From assembly GCA_958296285.1 (NCBI GenBank), contig OY282459.1, positions 1 through 64,000 of the forward strand: a stretch of 64,000 nucleotides of DNA. Reading direction: 5' to 3'. Shown piece after piece: positions 8,807 through 17,569 of this stretch. Each line of letters starts with the position of its first letter. Positions within the stretch are counted from its first letter, which is position 1. This DNA comes from an uncultured Alphaproteobacteria bacterium (GTDB lineage: Bacteria > Pseudomonadota > Alphaproteobacteria > JAPOUT01 > G958296285). Made by a program: the position numbers and the translations under genes. Under the pieces are notes generated by a model. It saw only the letters and a list, made by a program, of their open reading frames with translations, did not search any database and was not told where the DNA came from.

Positions 8807-11767
8807 TTAAAGTTGCGAGAGGAGCAGGCGCAATCTTTCGCTTTTTTGTCGGGCTTCGTCTCGGCGTGTTTTGGCGCGGGCGATGACCTCTTCGGGGGCG
8901 CTTTTCAGAAAACCTTTCTTTTTGAGTTTCGCCTCCAGATCAAGATGCTCTTTATCGGCGCGGCTTATTTCTTTTTCTATGCGGCGGCGCTCGGCGGCGA
9001 CATCCAGCACGCCTTCTAGATCCAGCGCGATGGTCTCGTTTTTGAGGAGGATTCGGACGGCGTTTTTTGGCGCTTTGGCGAGATTTTCGTCAGAGAGTCG
9101 CGCCAGACGCCCAATGGCTTCGCGGTGGCGCGTGAAGCGGGTTTTGCTTTGGTCGCTGAGGTCGGCGAAAATCTTAAGCCGCGCCGAGGGCGGAACGCGG
9201 AGCGCCGCCCGCGCCGTCCGCAGCGATCCTATCAGATTGAGAACCCATTCCATTTCCTCTTCCGCTTCCTTGTCGCTTGGGGAGGATGGGGGATTGGGCC
9301 AATCGGCGAGGATCAGCATCTTGTCGTCAGACGGCGCGCGCGCCAGCGCTTCGGTGATGAAAGGCATGAAGGGATGGAGGAGGCGCAGCAGCGATTGGAG
9401 CGCGTAGCCTGTCATGGCTTGGATTTCGGCGCGCTCCTCGCCTGATCCTTTCTGCAGGATGGGCTTGATGAGTTCCAAATGCCAGTCGCAAAAGACGTGC
9501 CAAGTGAAATCGTAGAGCGTTTGGGCGGCTCGGGCGAAATGGCATGTATCCAGCGCGTCTGTCGTCTCTTGAGCGAGGCGGGCGAGTTTGGCGCGAAGCC
9601 ATCGGCTTTGGGTGAGTTTGAGGGGCGTTTTGGGGTCAAAGTCGGGAGGCGCTTCGCATTGGTTGATTCGGCAGAATCGGGCGGCGTTCCAGAGTTTCGT
9701 TCCGAAATTGCGATAGCCCGCGACTCTGGCTTCGGAGAGCTTAATGTCGCGCCCTTGGGATTCTTGAGCGGCGAGGGTGAAGCGGAGCGCGTCCGCGCCA
9801 TAGGTTTTAATGAGTTTTAAAGGATTGACGACATTGCCGCGTGATTTCGTCATTTTTTGCCCTTTTTCGTCTCGGACGAGCGCGTGGATATAGACTTTAT
9901 GGAACGGGATTTTTTTTGTGAAATAGAGGCTCATCATCATCATTCGGGCGACCCAAAAGAAGATGATGTCAAAGCCTGTGATAAGGATGTTGTTGGGGTG
10001 GAAGCGTTTCAGTTCGGGCGTGTTTTGAGGCCATCCGAGCGTTGAGAACGGCCAAAGCGCCGAAGAGAACCACGTATCCAAGACATCTTCGTCCCGCCGA
10101 ATTAGAATTCTAGACGGAGCAATCTGTTTGAACAGCGACAGCAGATCGTCCGGTGGCTTGCCATGTTTATAGGGTGTCGTCTGTTTTGACACATCATATT
10201 CCAAAAGAAGCTTCTTCTCTTCGTCACTCTTGGCAACTTCCATTTCACATGTCTTGGCGCTTTTTACCCCGTGCTTGCTCAACAGTTTCCTCATTTTTGC
10301 TATCGCTTCACTTTCATCGTGGGCAGCAACATGGGCTCTATCCGACAGATACCAGACCGGAATCCGATGCCCCCACCAGAGCTGGCGCGATATGCACCAA
10401 GGCTCAATGTTCCGCATCCATTCAAAAAAAGTTTTCTCCCATCTTTTCGGGATGAATTGCACTCTGCTGTCTTCCACAGCTTTAATGGCTTTTTCGGCGA
10501 GTTTTTTCGCATCCACATACCATTGAGTCGTCAGGCGCGGCTCAACGATCTCGCCCGATCTGTCGCCGAAAGGCACGGAATGACGATGCTCCTCCACTTT
10601 GACAAGAAGCCCCTTTTTTTCCATTTCGGCAACAACCTTTTTTCTCGCCTCTTCGCGCGACAAGCCTCTATAGCTCTCTGGCACACGCGCCATGGAGGCA
10701 TCCATCCTTGTCGCTAGGGGACCTTCGGGGGCGAGATCATTTCCGACAATTTTACCGTCCTCATGAAAAATGTTGAGCATCGGAATCTTATGCCGCTTGG
10801 CAATTTGGAAATCGTTGAAATCATGGGCGGGTGTGATTTTCACTGCCCCCGATCCCTGCTCGGGATCCACATAATCATCGGCGATGATCGGAATGATCCT
10901 CTCCACAATCGGGAGTTTCACCTTCTTGCCAACCAATTCTTCATATTGCTCATCGTCAGGATGAACGGCGACTGCCACATCGCCAAGCATCGTCTCAGGG
11001 CGCGTTGTCGCCACGACAATATGATCCATTCCATAGTCAGGAGTCTCTTTAAAAGGATATTTGTTTTTTTTAAGAGGGTATTTAAAGTGCCAAAGTTTGC
11101 CGTTGATCTCTTTTTGGACGACTTCCAAATCAGAAATCGCCGTCCGCAATTTCACGTCCCAATTGACGAGCCTCTTATCGCGGTAAATGAGACCGTCCTT
11201 ATAAAGTTTGAGGAAGCACTCGCGCACCGCCTCCGACAAGCCCTCATCCATCGTAAAACGATCGCGCGACCAATCGCACGAAACGCCGAGCGTCTTTAAC
11301 TGATCCAAAATCTCGCCGCCTGATTGCTCTTTCCACGCCCAAACCCTGTCTAAAAATTCCTCGCGCTCCATCTTTTGAGGGCTCTGATTGCCTTCCTTGG
11401 CGATCTGTTTTTCCACGACCATCTGAGTCGCTATCCCGGCATGATCCGTCCCCGGCTGCCACAGGACGTCTTTCCCTCGCATCCGCTCAAAGCGGATGAG
11501 AATGTCCTGCAAAGTGGCGTTGAGGGCGTGTCCCATATGAAGCGCGCCTGTCACATTTGGCGGCGGAAGAACAATGCAATAAGGCTCGGCGTCTTTCCGC
11601 TCGGGACGGGCGGCTCGGAACGCGCCGCTCTTTTCCCAGCGCTCATAAATGGGCGGCTCTATCGCGCTCGGATCGTAAGAATCATCGCCCTTCTCCCCTC
11701 GCGCGGCGGCGCGAGGGGCGGCGGCGCGGCGCGCGATGGCGCTGCGCGCGATGGCGCTCTTTGTCAT
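8807..11767 (-). CDS. valS: Valyl-tRNA synthetase
   Basis: 986 residues, class I aminoacyl-tRNA synthetase. The HIGH motif is in NVTGALHMGHA near residue 75 and the KMSKS loop is KMTKSRGNV near 637. The CP1 editing domain lies between them (TTRPETMLGDVAVAVHP). The C-terminal coiled coil of ValRS is present (VAAERRRIEKEISRADKEH near 905). The first 25 residues are Ala/Arg-rich low-complexity sequence that varies in the family. The start ATG overlaps the TGA of the upstream tolC-type gene (ATGA), so the two are translationally coupled, an unusual pairing of housekeeping and envelope functions. Confidence 0.97.
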   Translation of the reverse strand: MTKSAIARSAIARRAAAPRAAARGEKGDDSYDPSAIEPPIYERWEKSGAFRAARPERKDAEPYCIVLPPPNVTGALHMGHALNATLQDILIRFERMRGKDVLWQPGTDHAGIATQMVVEKQIAKEGNQSPQKMEREEFLDRVWAWKEQSGGEILDQLKTLGVSCDWSRDRFTMDEGLSEAVRECFLKLYKDGLIYRDKRLVNWDVKLRTAISDLEVVQKEINGKLWHFKYPLKKNKYPFKETPDYGMDHIVVATTRPETMLGDVAVAVHPDDEQYEELVGKKVKLPIVERIIPIIADDYVDPEQGSGAVKITPAHDFNDFQIAKRHKIPMLNIFHEDGKIVGNDLAPEGPLATRMDASMARVPESYRGLSREEARKKVVAEMEKKGLLVKVEEHRHSVPFGDRSGEIVEPRLTTQWYVDAKKLAEKAIKAVEDSRVQFIPKRWEKTFFEWMRNIEPWCISRQLWWGHRIPVWYLSDRAHVAAHDESEAIAKMRKLLSKHGVKSAKTCEMEVAKSDEEKKLLLEYDVSKQTTPYKHGKPPDDLLSLFKQIAPSRILIRRDEDVLDTWFSSALWPFSTLGWPQNTPELKRFHPNNILITGFDIIFFWVARMMMMSLYFTKKIPFHKVYIHALVRDEKGQKMTKSRGNVVNPLKLIKTYGADALRFTLAAQESQGRDIKLSEARVAGYRNFGTKLWNAARFCRINQCEAPPDFDPKTPLKLTQSRWLRAKLARLAQETTDALDTCHFARAAQTLYDFTWHVFCDWHLELIKPILQKGSGEERAEIQAMTGYALQSLLRLLHPFMPFITEALARAPSDDKMLILADWPNPPSSPSDKEAEEEMEWVLNLIGSLRTARAALRVPPSARLKIFADLSDQSKTRFTRHREAIGRLARLSDENLAKAPKNAVRILLKNETIALDLEGVLDVAAERRRIEKEISRADKEHLDLEAKLKKKGFLKSAPEEVIARAKTRRDEARQKSERLRLLLSQL

Positions 11768-13179
11768 CGCTCCGCCTTCTCCAACCCCAAATGCCGCGCA
11801 TTGAGAAGCCCTGTCGCCGACAAGAGCCGATACGCCGCCACTTGAGCCTCGCGCCGCGAAGAGGCGAGCGCCACCTGCGCGTTCAACAATTCCTGCTGGG
11901 CGTCCAAAACATCCAGAGTCGTCCGCGATCCCACGCTCGCCTCCTGCCTGACTCCCTCATAGGCGATTCGGCTGGCGCGCTCCTGCTCTGTGGTAGAGAC
12001 GATGCGGGCGCGCGCCGCCTCCAAAGCGTCCCAGCCATTGACGACTCCCTCATCCACGCGGCGCTCTGCCTCGCGCCTCTGAAACCGCGCCCGCGCGACC
12101 AAGTGAGACGCCTCCCGATAGCCCGCCCAAGAGGCGAAGCCGCGAAAAAGAGGCACATTCACCCGCGCCGTGAAACTGCTGGATTCGGATTCCAAGACCG
12201 TCTCGGCAGGCTCTTCGCCATAGCGATAGCGGGCGTCCAGATTGACGCTCGGGAGAAACGCCGCCCTCGCCACGCCGCGCGCGGCTCGCGCCGCCAAAAA
12301 CCGCGCTCTGGACGCCAAAAGCGATGGATGATTCGCGCGGGCATATTCCAACGCGCTCCCTCTGTTTTTCGGCAGCGGAGGCAGAGGCGTGAAGGAGAGA
12401 TTCTCCGCCTCCCGACCAATGACCCGCGCGAAAAAACTGCGCGAAGCCGTCAAACCCGCCCGCGCGCCTGCCAGCGTGGAGCGCGCGCCGGAAAGCCGCG
12501 ATTCCGATTGCGCCACATCGGTGCGCGTGATCTCTCCGACCGTGAAGCGCTGCCTTGTCGCCTCCATCTGACGGCGCAAGACGGTGATGTTGTTCTCATT
12601 CAGCTCCACGATCGCCTGATCCCGAAGGACGTTAAAATAGGCGGTCGCCGCGTCCAACAGAACCTGCTGCGCCGTCTGACGCAGAGTCTGCCCCGCCGCC
12701 GCCGAGAGATGACGCGCCTGCGAACTCCCCGAATAGCTTGCGCCCCCGGCATAGAGATTTTGGCTTAGGCTGAAATCATAGCCCCAAGGCTCTCTTGTGG
12801 AGGAGGTCTCGCGCCGCGCCGGAGCGCCGCCGCCTTGCGGCGAAAGCAGCGCCGCGCTCTCCGTCCGCGCCGCTCCGTAATCCGCGCCGGCCGTGATGGA
12901 AGGAAGCCATGACGACCAGCTGCGCGTGATCCCTGTCGCCGCCGCGCGTCTTTGCGCGATCTCCGCCTGAAGAGTCGGATTTGTCTGATGGGCGTGAAGC
13001 AGAGCCTCTTTCAGAGTCTGCGCCGCCGCCGAAGACGCCGACATCGCCGCCCCCGCGGCCCCTGCCGCCGCCGCCAGCCACAGCGCCGACAAAAGCGCCC
13101 GACAAGCCTCGCGGTCGCGGCGAAAGAGCCGACCGCTTCCAGCCCGCTCGCTTGTCAATTTGTTTGGATTTCTTCGCAT
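11764..13179 (-). CDS. tolC: TolC family outer membrane channel protein
   Basis: 471 residues from the ATG at 13179 (MRRNPNKL); longer in-frame starts would run into the tRNA-Cys gene. A Sec signal peptide ends at SASSAAAQ, followed by TLKEALLHAHQTNPTLQAEIAQRRAA, the typical start of the TolC periplasmic helical barrel. Two outer membrane efflux repeats follow, with the characteristic TRTDVAQSESRLSGA and SRTTLDVLDAQQELLNAQ segments. The family forms the trimeric outer membrane duct for type I secretion and drug efflux. No inner membrane pump is adjacent. The stop overlaps the valS start. Confidence 0.93.
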   Translation of the reverse strand: MRRNPNKLTSERAGSGRLFRRDREACRALLSALWLAAAAGAAGAAMSASSAAAQTLKEALLHAHQTNPTLQAEIAQRRAAATGITRSWSSWLPSITAGADYGAARTESAALLSPQGGGAPARRETSSTREPWGYDFSLSQNLYAGGASYSGSSQARHLSAAAGQTLRQTAQQVLLDAATAYFNVLRDQAIVELNENNITVLRRQMEATRQRFTVGEITRTDVAQSESRLSGARSTLAGARAGLTASRSFFARVIGREAENLSFTPLPPLPKNRGSALEYARANHPSLLASRARFLAARAARGVARAAFLPSVNLDARYRYGEEPAETVLESESSSFTARVNVPLFRGFASWAGYREASHLVARARFQRREAERRVDEGVVNGWDALEAARARIVSTTEQERASRIAYEGVRQEASVGSRTTLDVLDAQQELLNAQVALASSRREAQVAAYRLLSATGLLNARHLGLEKAER

Positions 13180-13203
13180 AGTTCCGCCCCGCCGCTGACG
13201 CCT

Positions 13204-13209
13204 CTTATA
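13204..13209 (-). promoter_or_regulatory. Probable -10 box of tolC-valS
   Basis: On the minus strand GCGCTATAAGAGG contains TATAAG 25 bp before the tolC start, fitting the G/CTATAAn boxes seen at other promoters here. No clear -35 is visible. Confidence 0.45.
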
Positions 13210-13250
13210 GCGCAGAGAGCGGTCTCTCGGCAACCGCCTGCCAAATCTGC

Positions 13251-13256
13251 TATTCT
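13251..13256 (+). promoter_or_regulatory. Extended -10 box of tRNA-Cys
   Basis: TCTGCTATTCT gives a TGCTATNNT extended -10 with TATTCT at 13251-13256, 15 bp before the mature tRNA 5' end, as expected for a stable RNA promoter. Confidence 0.5.
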
Positions 13257-13271
13257 CGCGGGCGGCGGCAG

Positions 13272-13342
13272 GGCCACGTGGCGGAGTGGTGACGCAGCGG
13301 ACTGCAAATCCGCGTACCCCGGTTCGATTCCGGGCGTGGCCT
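13272..13342 (+). tRNA. tRNA-Cys (GCA)
   Basis: The 71-nt cloverleaf has acceptor GGCCACG paired with CGTGGCC, a five-pair anticodon stem GCGGA/TCCGC around loop CTGCAAA (anticodon GCA at 13304-13306), and T arm CCCCGGTTCGATTCCGGGG-like pairing. The discriminator base is T, the identity element of tRNA-Cys. The 3' CCA is not encoded (CCG follows), which fits the presence of a cca gene in the window. It lies between the tolC start and the iron permease stop. Confidence 0.96.
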
Positions 13343-13366
13343 CCGGCCGCCGCGTTGGGAGCGCCT

Positions 13367-14974
13367 TTAGAGACGTCTCGCCCAAAAATAGGTCGGGAAA
13401 AGCCCAAGCAGAATCAGCACCAGCGCCGGCAGCGCCGCCTCCTCCAAATGCCCTGCGTCCGCGCGCGCGTAAATCTGTATCGCCAGAGTCTCAAAGCCGA
13501 GAGGACGCAGAAACAGGGTGATCGGGAGCTCGCGCATAATCTCAATCGCGGCGAAGAGAGCGCCGCCCGCCAAAACCGCCGCGAGCTGAGGCAAGTGAAT
13601 CGCCGAGAGAATAGCCGCCGGGCTTTTGCCGACCATGCTCGCCGCCTGATCCAGCGAGGGCGGAATCCGCGCGAAGCCCGCCTCCAACAGACGATAGGGC
13701 AGGGCGAGAAAGCGAATGGCGTAAGCCAAAAGAAGAATGGCGACGCTGAAGACAAGCCAGGACGAGACGCCGAAATCGGCAATCAGCGCCCCGGCGTAAG
13801 ACAAGGGCAGCGCGATCCCCAAGCCGATCACGGCGCCCGGAAGCGCGTAGCCCATCGTGCCGAAAAGAAGGGCAGCGCGGGTGAGTTTTTGCGGAAGGAG
13901 CCTGCCGCCATAGGCGAGGAGCGTGGCGGCGACAGCCAGAAAAGCTGCGCCCAGAGCGCCCAAAAATAAAGAGCGCAGCGAAGGCGCGAAAAGTTCGGCG
14001 AGCGGCGGCAGAGAGTCCCAGCGCGCGCTGGCGCTCATCGTGATGAGCGCCGCGGCAGGCAGAAGGAAGCCCAGAGCCAAAGGCAGCGCCGAGACAAGCC
14101 ACGCCCAAAATGCCGCCTTCCCTGTCAAGCGCTGCGGCGCGAGACGATTTTTTGCGTCAGAATCGTCAAATCGGCGACCAGCCCGCGCCCGCCTCTCAAG
14201 CGCCAGCAGCGCCGCCGCGAAGAGAAGAGTCAAAAGCGCCAAAAGCGCCGCCGCGGCAAGATCGCCGCGCTCAAACCATAAATGATAAATGCCGACAGAA
14301 AGGGTGCGAATCCCCAAATGCTCGGCGAGACCAATATCGTTCAAGGCTTCCATCATGACGAGCGCCGCCCCCGCCGCGATCGCGGGGCGCGCCAATGGAA
14401 GAGCCACGGCGCGAAAGCTTCGCCAAGAGCCTCCCATCGTCCGCGCGGCTTGCATGAGCCCAGCCGCGCCGCGCGAGAAGGCGGTCTGCGCCGCCACATA
14501 GACATAAGGGTAGAGGGTGAGCGACAGAATCGCGATGCCGCCCCAAAGCGAGCGGATGTCGGGAAAGAGGTAATCGGCGGGCGACTGCCAGCCCATCAGT
14601 CGGCGCAGGGAGGTTTGGACGGGGCCGGCGTAATCCAGCATTTCGGCATAGATGTAAGCCGCCAGATAGGGCGGGATCGCCAAGGGGAGCGGCAGCGTCC
14701 AGCGCAGGATGAGGCTTCCTGGAAAGCGGAAGGCGCTGGTGAGCCATGCCGCGCTCGTTCCGATGAGGATCGCGCCGAAAGCGGCGCCTGTGATCAGCGC
14801 CAATGTCCGCGCGGCGTGGCCGGGCAGGAAGACCGAGAGAAGATGGCGGAACGGAATCTCCAGAGGCTCAAGCGCCAGCATTGCGATCGCGGCGATGGGA
14901 AGGAGCGCCGGGAGGGTCGCGCAGAGGATTCCGATCCTCCAAAAAGGATGAGGCGATGGGAGAGGGGAGGACAA
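13367..14974 (-). CDS. Iron(III) ABC transporter permease (FutB/FbpB type)
   Basis: 535 residues with about twelve membrane segments in two homologous halves, each with a binding-protein-dependent permease domain. The EAA loops that dock the ATPase are visible as QAARTMGGSWRSFRAVALPLARPAI near 180 and DQAASMVGKSPAAILSAIHLP near 435. Such fused permeases serve FbpABC/Fut iron(III) importers. It lies 18 bp downstream of the binding-protein gene, clearly one operon. No ATPase gene follows: the best candidate is about 33 kb away (48117-49229). Confidence 0.92.
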   Translation of the reverse strand: MSSPLPSPHPFWRIGILCATLPALLPIAAIAMLALEPLEIPFRHLLSVFLPGHAARTLALITGAAFGAILIGTSAAWLTSAFRFPGSLILRWTLPLPLAIPPYLAAYIYAEMLDYAGPVQTSLRRLMGWQSPADYLFPDIRSLWGGIAILSLTLYPYVYVAAQTAFSRGAAGLMQAARTMGGSWRSFRAVALPLARPAIAAGAALVMMEALNDIGLAEHLGIRTLSVGIYHLWFERGDLAAAALLALLTLLFAAALLALERRARAGRRFDDSDAKNRLAPQRLTGKAAFWAWLVSALPLALGFLLPAAALITMSASARWDSLPPLAELFAPSLRSLFLGALGAAFLAVAATLLAYGGRLLPQKLTRAALLFGTMGYALPGAVIGLGIALPLSYAGALIADFGVSSWLVFSVAILLLAYAIRFLALPYRLLEAGFARIPPSLDQAASMVGKSPAAILSAIHLPQLAAVLAGGALFAAIEIMRELPITLFLRPLGFETLAIQIYARADAGHLEEAALPALVLILLGLFPTYFWARRL

Positions 14975-14992
14975 GAGGCGGTTCGCGGCGTC

Positions 14993-16060
14993 TTAATCGT
15001 TGAAGGCGATTTCGTCCAGAATGAGCGCGGCTTGGCGGGCTTGGCGCGCCATTTCTCTGAAATTTATTCTGTCGGGATAGACGCCGCCCCATTCGTCCAG
15101 CAGATCGGGGGGGCTGACGCTTCTATGGACGGGATATTCAAAGTTGCTTTCGGCATAGATGTTTTGGGCTTCGGCGGTGGAGAGGAATTCCATCAGGCGG
15201 CGGGCGTTTTCTTTGTTTGGGGCGAAGCGGGGCATGATCATGGCGGAGAGGTTTTCGTGGGTTCCGCCTTTGGCGAATTGGGCGAGGACGACTCGCACGG
15301 TTTGGGCGGCGCGATGGCGCGGATCGTCTTTTGGCTTGGCGAGCATATGTCCGAGATAGTAATTGTTCGCGACTGCCAGATCGCATTGTCCTGCGGCGAC
15401 GGCTCTTATTTGGGCGCGGTCGTTTCCTGCTGGGCGGCGGGCGAGGTTTTTTTTCAGTTTGATGAGGAAGTCGCGGGTTTTTTCTTCGCCGTGATGGATG
15501 AGCATGGCGGCGAAGAGGGCGAGGTTGTAGGGATTGTGTCCGTCTCGGATGCAGATTCGTCCGCGCCATTTTTCGGCGGCGAGTTTTTCGTAGGTGAGGC
15601 GGCTTGTTTCTTGGGGCGAGACGCGGTCTTCTGATGCCATGACGACTCGGAGGCGTCTTGTCAGGGCGAACCATTTGTTGTTGGGGTCTCGGTATCGGCG
15701 GGGGATATTTCTGCGGATTTTTTGGGATTGGAGTTCGGCGGCGATGCTGTCGGCGGCTTGGATGGTTTGTCCGACATCGGTGGTGAGGAGGATATCGGCG
15801 GGGCTTGCGCGTCCTTCCAGGGCGATTCGTTCTATGAGTCCTTTTTTGGCGTAGAGGACGTTGACGTGGATTCCCGTTTTTTCTTGGAAGCGGTGGAAGA
15901 GGGGTTCTACGAGGAAGGCTTGTCGGAAGGAGTAGACATTGACGGCGTTGCTTTCTGTGTCGGGGTTGTTTTGGGCGGAGGCGTTGTGGGGGTATTGGAT
16001 TGCGGCGATGGCGATGGCGAGGGCGATGGCGAGGGCGGCGGTGATGGGGAGGTTTTTCAT
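14993..16060 (-). CDS. Iron(III) ABC transporter periplasmic binding protein (FutA/FbpA type)
   Basis: 355 residues. A signal peptide (hydrophobic AALAIALAIAIAAIQY, cleavage near NASAQ) precedes an extracellular binding fold of the FbpA/FutA class. Typical segments are NVYSFRQ near 42, ADILLTTDVGQ, GRICIRDGHNPYN, and the ligand-tyrosine region VANNYYLGHML (adjacent Tyr pair, the usual iron(III) ligands). ENARRLMEFLSTAEAQ near the C-terminus is another family hallmark. It is first in the operon with the permease. A good promoter and a palindromic operator lie directly upstream, consistent with iron control. Confidence 0.93.
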   Translation of the reverse strand: MKNLPITAALAIALAIAIAAIQYPHNASAQNNPDTESNAVNVYSFRQAFLVEPLFHRFQEKTGIHVNVLYAKKGLIERIALEGRASPADILLTTDVGQTIQAADSIAAELQSQKIRRNIPRRYRDPNNKWFALTRRLRVVMASEDRVSPQETSRLTYEKLAAEKWRGRICIRDGHNPYNLALFAAMLIHHGEEKTRDFLIKLKKNLARRPAGNDRAQIRAVAAGQCDLAVANNYYLGHMLAKPKDDPRHRAAQTVRVVLAQFAKGGTHENLSAMIMPRFAPNKENARRLMEFLSTAEAQNIYAESNFEYPVHRSVSPPDLLDEWGGVYPDRINFREMARQARQAALILDEIAFND

Positions 16061-16089
16061 GGGGGGTTTTCCTGCTGTGGTTTTCTAGA

Positions 16090-16122
16090 TGCGAATGATA
16101 CGCATGTGCGACTTTCTGTCAA
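16090..16122 (-). promoter_or_regulatory. Promoter with overlapping Fur-type palindromic operator
   Basis: On the minus strand a perfect TTGACA (16122-16117), a 16-bp spacer and TATCAT (16100-16095) form a strong sigma-70-type promoter. TGCGTATCATTCGCA (16104-16090) is a 15-bp palindrome with six of seven half-site pairs matching, centred exactly over the -10 box and 29 bp upstream of the binding-protein ATG. Palindromes of this TGC-n9-GCA shape are typical of alphaproteobacterial Fur-family sites. Which regulator binds is inference. Confidence 0.6.
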
Positions 16123-16151
16123 TGAAAGAGAATCTCCGCAAGACAGGGGAG

Positions 16152-16403
16152 CTCCCGTTGAGGGGGGTTTGGGGGGGCGGCGAGCCGCCGCGGGCATCTT
16201 TTTCATAGATAGGCATGTGTTTTTGCCGCAGGGGAACTAAAGCATAGAAGCTTGAGGTGAAGGGGGGTGTGGGGGGCGAAGCCCCCCGCGAAAAGGGGGT
16301 TCGGGGGAAACCCCCGAAAAGTCGGCGGGCGTGGCGAAACGAAGCGGGCGAAGCCGAAGGCAAGCCCGCGAGAAAGCCCGCCGACCTCCCTCCAAGAGCT
16401 CTT
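16152..16403. repeat. Palindromic modular element, copy C
   Basis: It starts with CTCCCGTTGAGGGGGG, then the inverted tail module (GATAGGCATGTG...TTTGCCGCAGGGGAACTAA), then G/C-run hairpins and the GTCGGCGGGC stem. It ends in AAGAGCTCTT at 16394-16403, which overlaps the stop codon of the XRE gene. The second half of the palindrome is missing here. Instead, the XRE cassette follows. Confidence 0.88.
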
Positions 16404-16668
16404 ACTTCAGAAGATCAATAAATTCTTTGTCCAGCAGATAAGCAATGCGGACGAGATAGTAGAGTTCTATGATGCCTTGTCCCATCTCCATCTTGTCGAG
16501 ATTTTCGGGCGTCAAGGCGGCGCGCTCGGCGAGTCTCTTGAGCGTCATGCCTTTTTCCTGCCGCGCCTGCAGGATATTTCGTCCGATGCGTCTGCGGAGC
16601 TTGGTCGTTTGCGCACGGAGTCTTTTGAGCGTCTCTTCGTCCATTTTTCTTGTGATGTCCTCTGTCAT
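16402..16668 (-). CDS. XRE-type helix-turn-helix regulator, paralogue 1
   Basis: 88 residues. After a basic N-terminus, residues 28-85 form an XRE/Cro helix-turn-helix: GRNILQARQEKGMTLKRLAE, then a recognition region and LDKMEMGQGIIEL, ending LLK. It is paralogous to the gene at 42097-42375; shared residues include GRN, MTL..L.E, LDK.EMG.G.I.L and DLLK. Both genes have the same kind of structured leader and both stop with TAA immediately followed by GAGCTC of the palindromic element. The ribosome site AAGGAGAG precedes the ATG. The target is unknown; autoregulation or control of the repeat-linked cassettes is speculative. Confidence 0.75.
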   Translation of the reverse strand: MTEDITRKMDEETLKRLRAQTTKLRRRIGRNILQARQEKGMTLKRLAERAALTPENLDKMEMGQGIIELYYLVRIAYLLDKEFIDLLK

Positions 16669-16893
16669 GCGTCTCTCCTTCCCTTAAAGGTGAGCGGCCC
16701 ACTGATTGTTCAGCGGACCGGGAGTTGAAAGGACCGTACAGAACAGCCGCTCCGCTTTTTAATTCAGCGGATGCGAATCTGGACATGGGCGGAGCCCCCC
16801 GGTCCTTGATTAAATGTTCAAGGTGGAGAGAGACCGCTCACTCTGCAGGGAACCTTTCAATGCTCCTCGCCGCGCGATTTTCCCCGCGCGGTT
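16669..16893 (-). ncRNA. Structured leader RNA of XRE paralogue 1
   Basis: Transcription probably starts near 16892 from TGCTATAAT (-10 at 16905-16900). The RNA would begin with a hairpin CGCGCG...CGCGCG (16890-16871). A 10-bp closing stem joins 16832-16841 to 16690-16699, enclosing hairpins CCTTGA/TCAAGG and CCGCT/AGCGG, the latter around the conserved TGAATTAAAA loop. A further hairpin (16696-16719) would compete with the closing stem. The same layout and several primary-sequence blocks precede the second XRE gene. It also holds a reading frame starting MSRFASAELK that is similar in both copies but lacks the conserved stop here. Confidence 0.6.
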
Positions 16894-16899
16894 GTGGAA

Positions 16900-16908
16900 A
16901 TTATAGCA
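16900..16908 (-). promoter_or_regulatory. Extended -10 promoter of XRE leader 1
   Basis: TGCTATAAT on the minus strand is a consensus extended -10 element. The corresponding position of the second cassette has TGCTATAGT. No conserved -35 is evident. Confidence 0.55.
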
Positions 16909-16940
16909 TGAAAGAGCGGAGTGTGGGAGATAGCGCCGCG

Positions 16941-17093
16941 CTCCCGTTAAGGGGGGTTTGGGGGGCTAGCCCCCCAAAAAAACCAAGCGGGCGTTAGCCC
17001 GCTATTCAAGAGCTCTTGTGAGCAGGGGGGTCGGCGGGCTTCTCGCCTCGCTACGCCCGGCTTTCTTGCGCCACGCTCGCCGCTTGCATGCAA
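16941..17093. repeat. Palindromic modular element, copy D-left (half element)
   Basis: It begins CTCCCGTTAAGGGGGG, then a G/C-run hairpin, the AGCGGGCGTTAGCCCGCT hairpin, AAGAGCTCTT near 17008 and a degenerate GTCGGCGGGC stem. It then stops short, and the small coiled-coil gene follows. The other half resumes at 17386. Confidence 0.85.
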
Positions 17094-17136
17094 GAGGAAA
17101 AGATGCTAGACACAATCCATCAGAAGGAGATCAAAG

Positions 17137-17373
17137 ATGAGCCTTGCCGCAGTCTATGACGCTCTCCGCGCCGCCAATGTGGATGAAGCCAAAGCCACCG
17201 CAGCTATGGAAGCCCTAGAAGCAAGCCGCGATGAGCCGCGATTGCGCCGTATTGAAGAGCGCATCGGAGAACTCCGCGCCGACATCCAATTGCTGAGATG
17301 GATATGCGCCTTTAACATGGCGCTGGGCATCACGACTTTGGCAATCGTGATTCGGCTAGCGTTCCAAAACTGA
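17137..17373 (+). CDS. Small membrane-anchored coiled-coil protein (DUF1640-like), copy 4
   Basis: 78 residues from ATG after AAGGAGATCAAAG. It is clearly paralogous to the three tandem genes at 38747-40174: the N-terminus MSLAAVYDALRAANVDEAK is nearly the same, followed by a short heptad segment (LRRIEERIGELRADIQLL) and one C-terminal membrane helix. It lacks the hendecad repeats of the others and is the shortest form. The design (N-terminal helix, coiled coil, C-terminal anchor) matches bacterial DUF1640/MCUR1-like proteins; this family call is inference. It sits between two half palindromic elements, like a cassette. Confidence 0.72.
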   Translation: MSLAAVYDALRAANVDEAKATAAMEALEASRDEPRLRRIEERIGELRADIQLLRWICAFNMALGITTLAIVIRLAFQN

Positions 17374-17385
17374 ATCCCTGATTTT

Positions 17386-17554
17386 ACCCACGCGCTCCTT
17401 GCTCGCAAGAGCTCACGCGATGCAGGGGGGTCGGCGGGCTTTCTCGCGGGCTTGCCTGCGGCTGCGCCCGCTTCGTTTCGCCACGCCCGCCGACCTTTCG
17501 GGGGTTTCCCCCGAACCCCCTTTTCGCGGGGGGCTTCGCCCCCCACACCCCCCT
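17386..17554. repeat. Palindromic modular element, copy D-right (half element)
   Basis: It starts ACCCACGCGCTCC, passes a GCAAGAGCTC centre, then the full GTCGGCGGGC...GCCCGCCGAC stem with conserved CGAAACGAAGC-type arm, and G/C-run hairpins, ending near the dapE stop. Together with D-left it brackets the coiled-coil gene. Confidence 0.87.
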
Positions 17555-17569
17555 ATTTTTTGGAGATTC

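Noticed and set aside
13180..13407. Extended tolC start beyond 13179
   Set aside because: It would run through the tRNA-Cys gene and lacks a signal peptide at its N-terminus.
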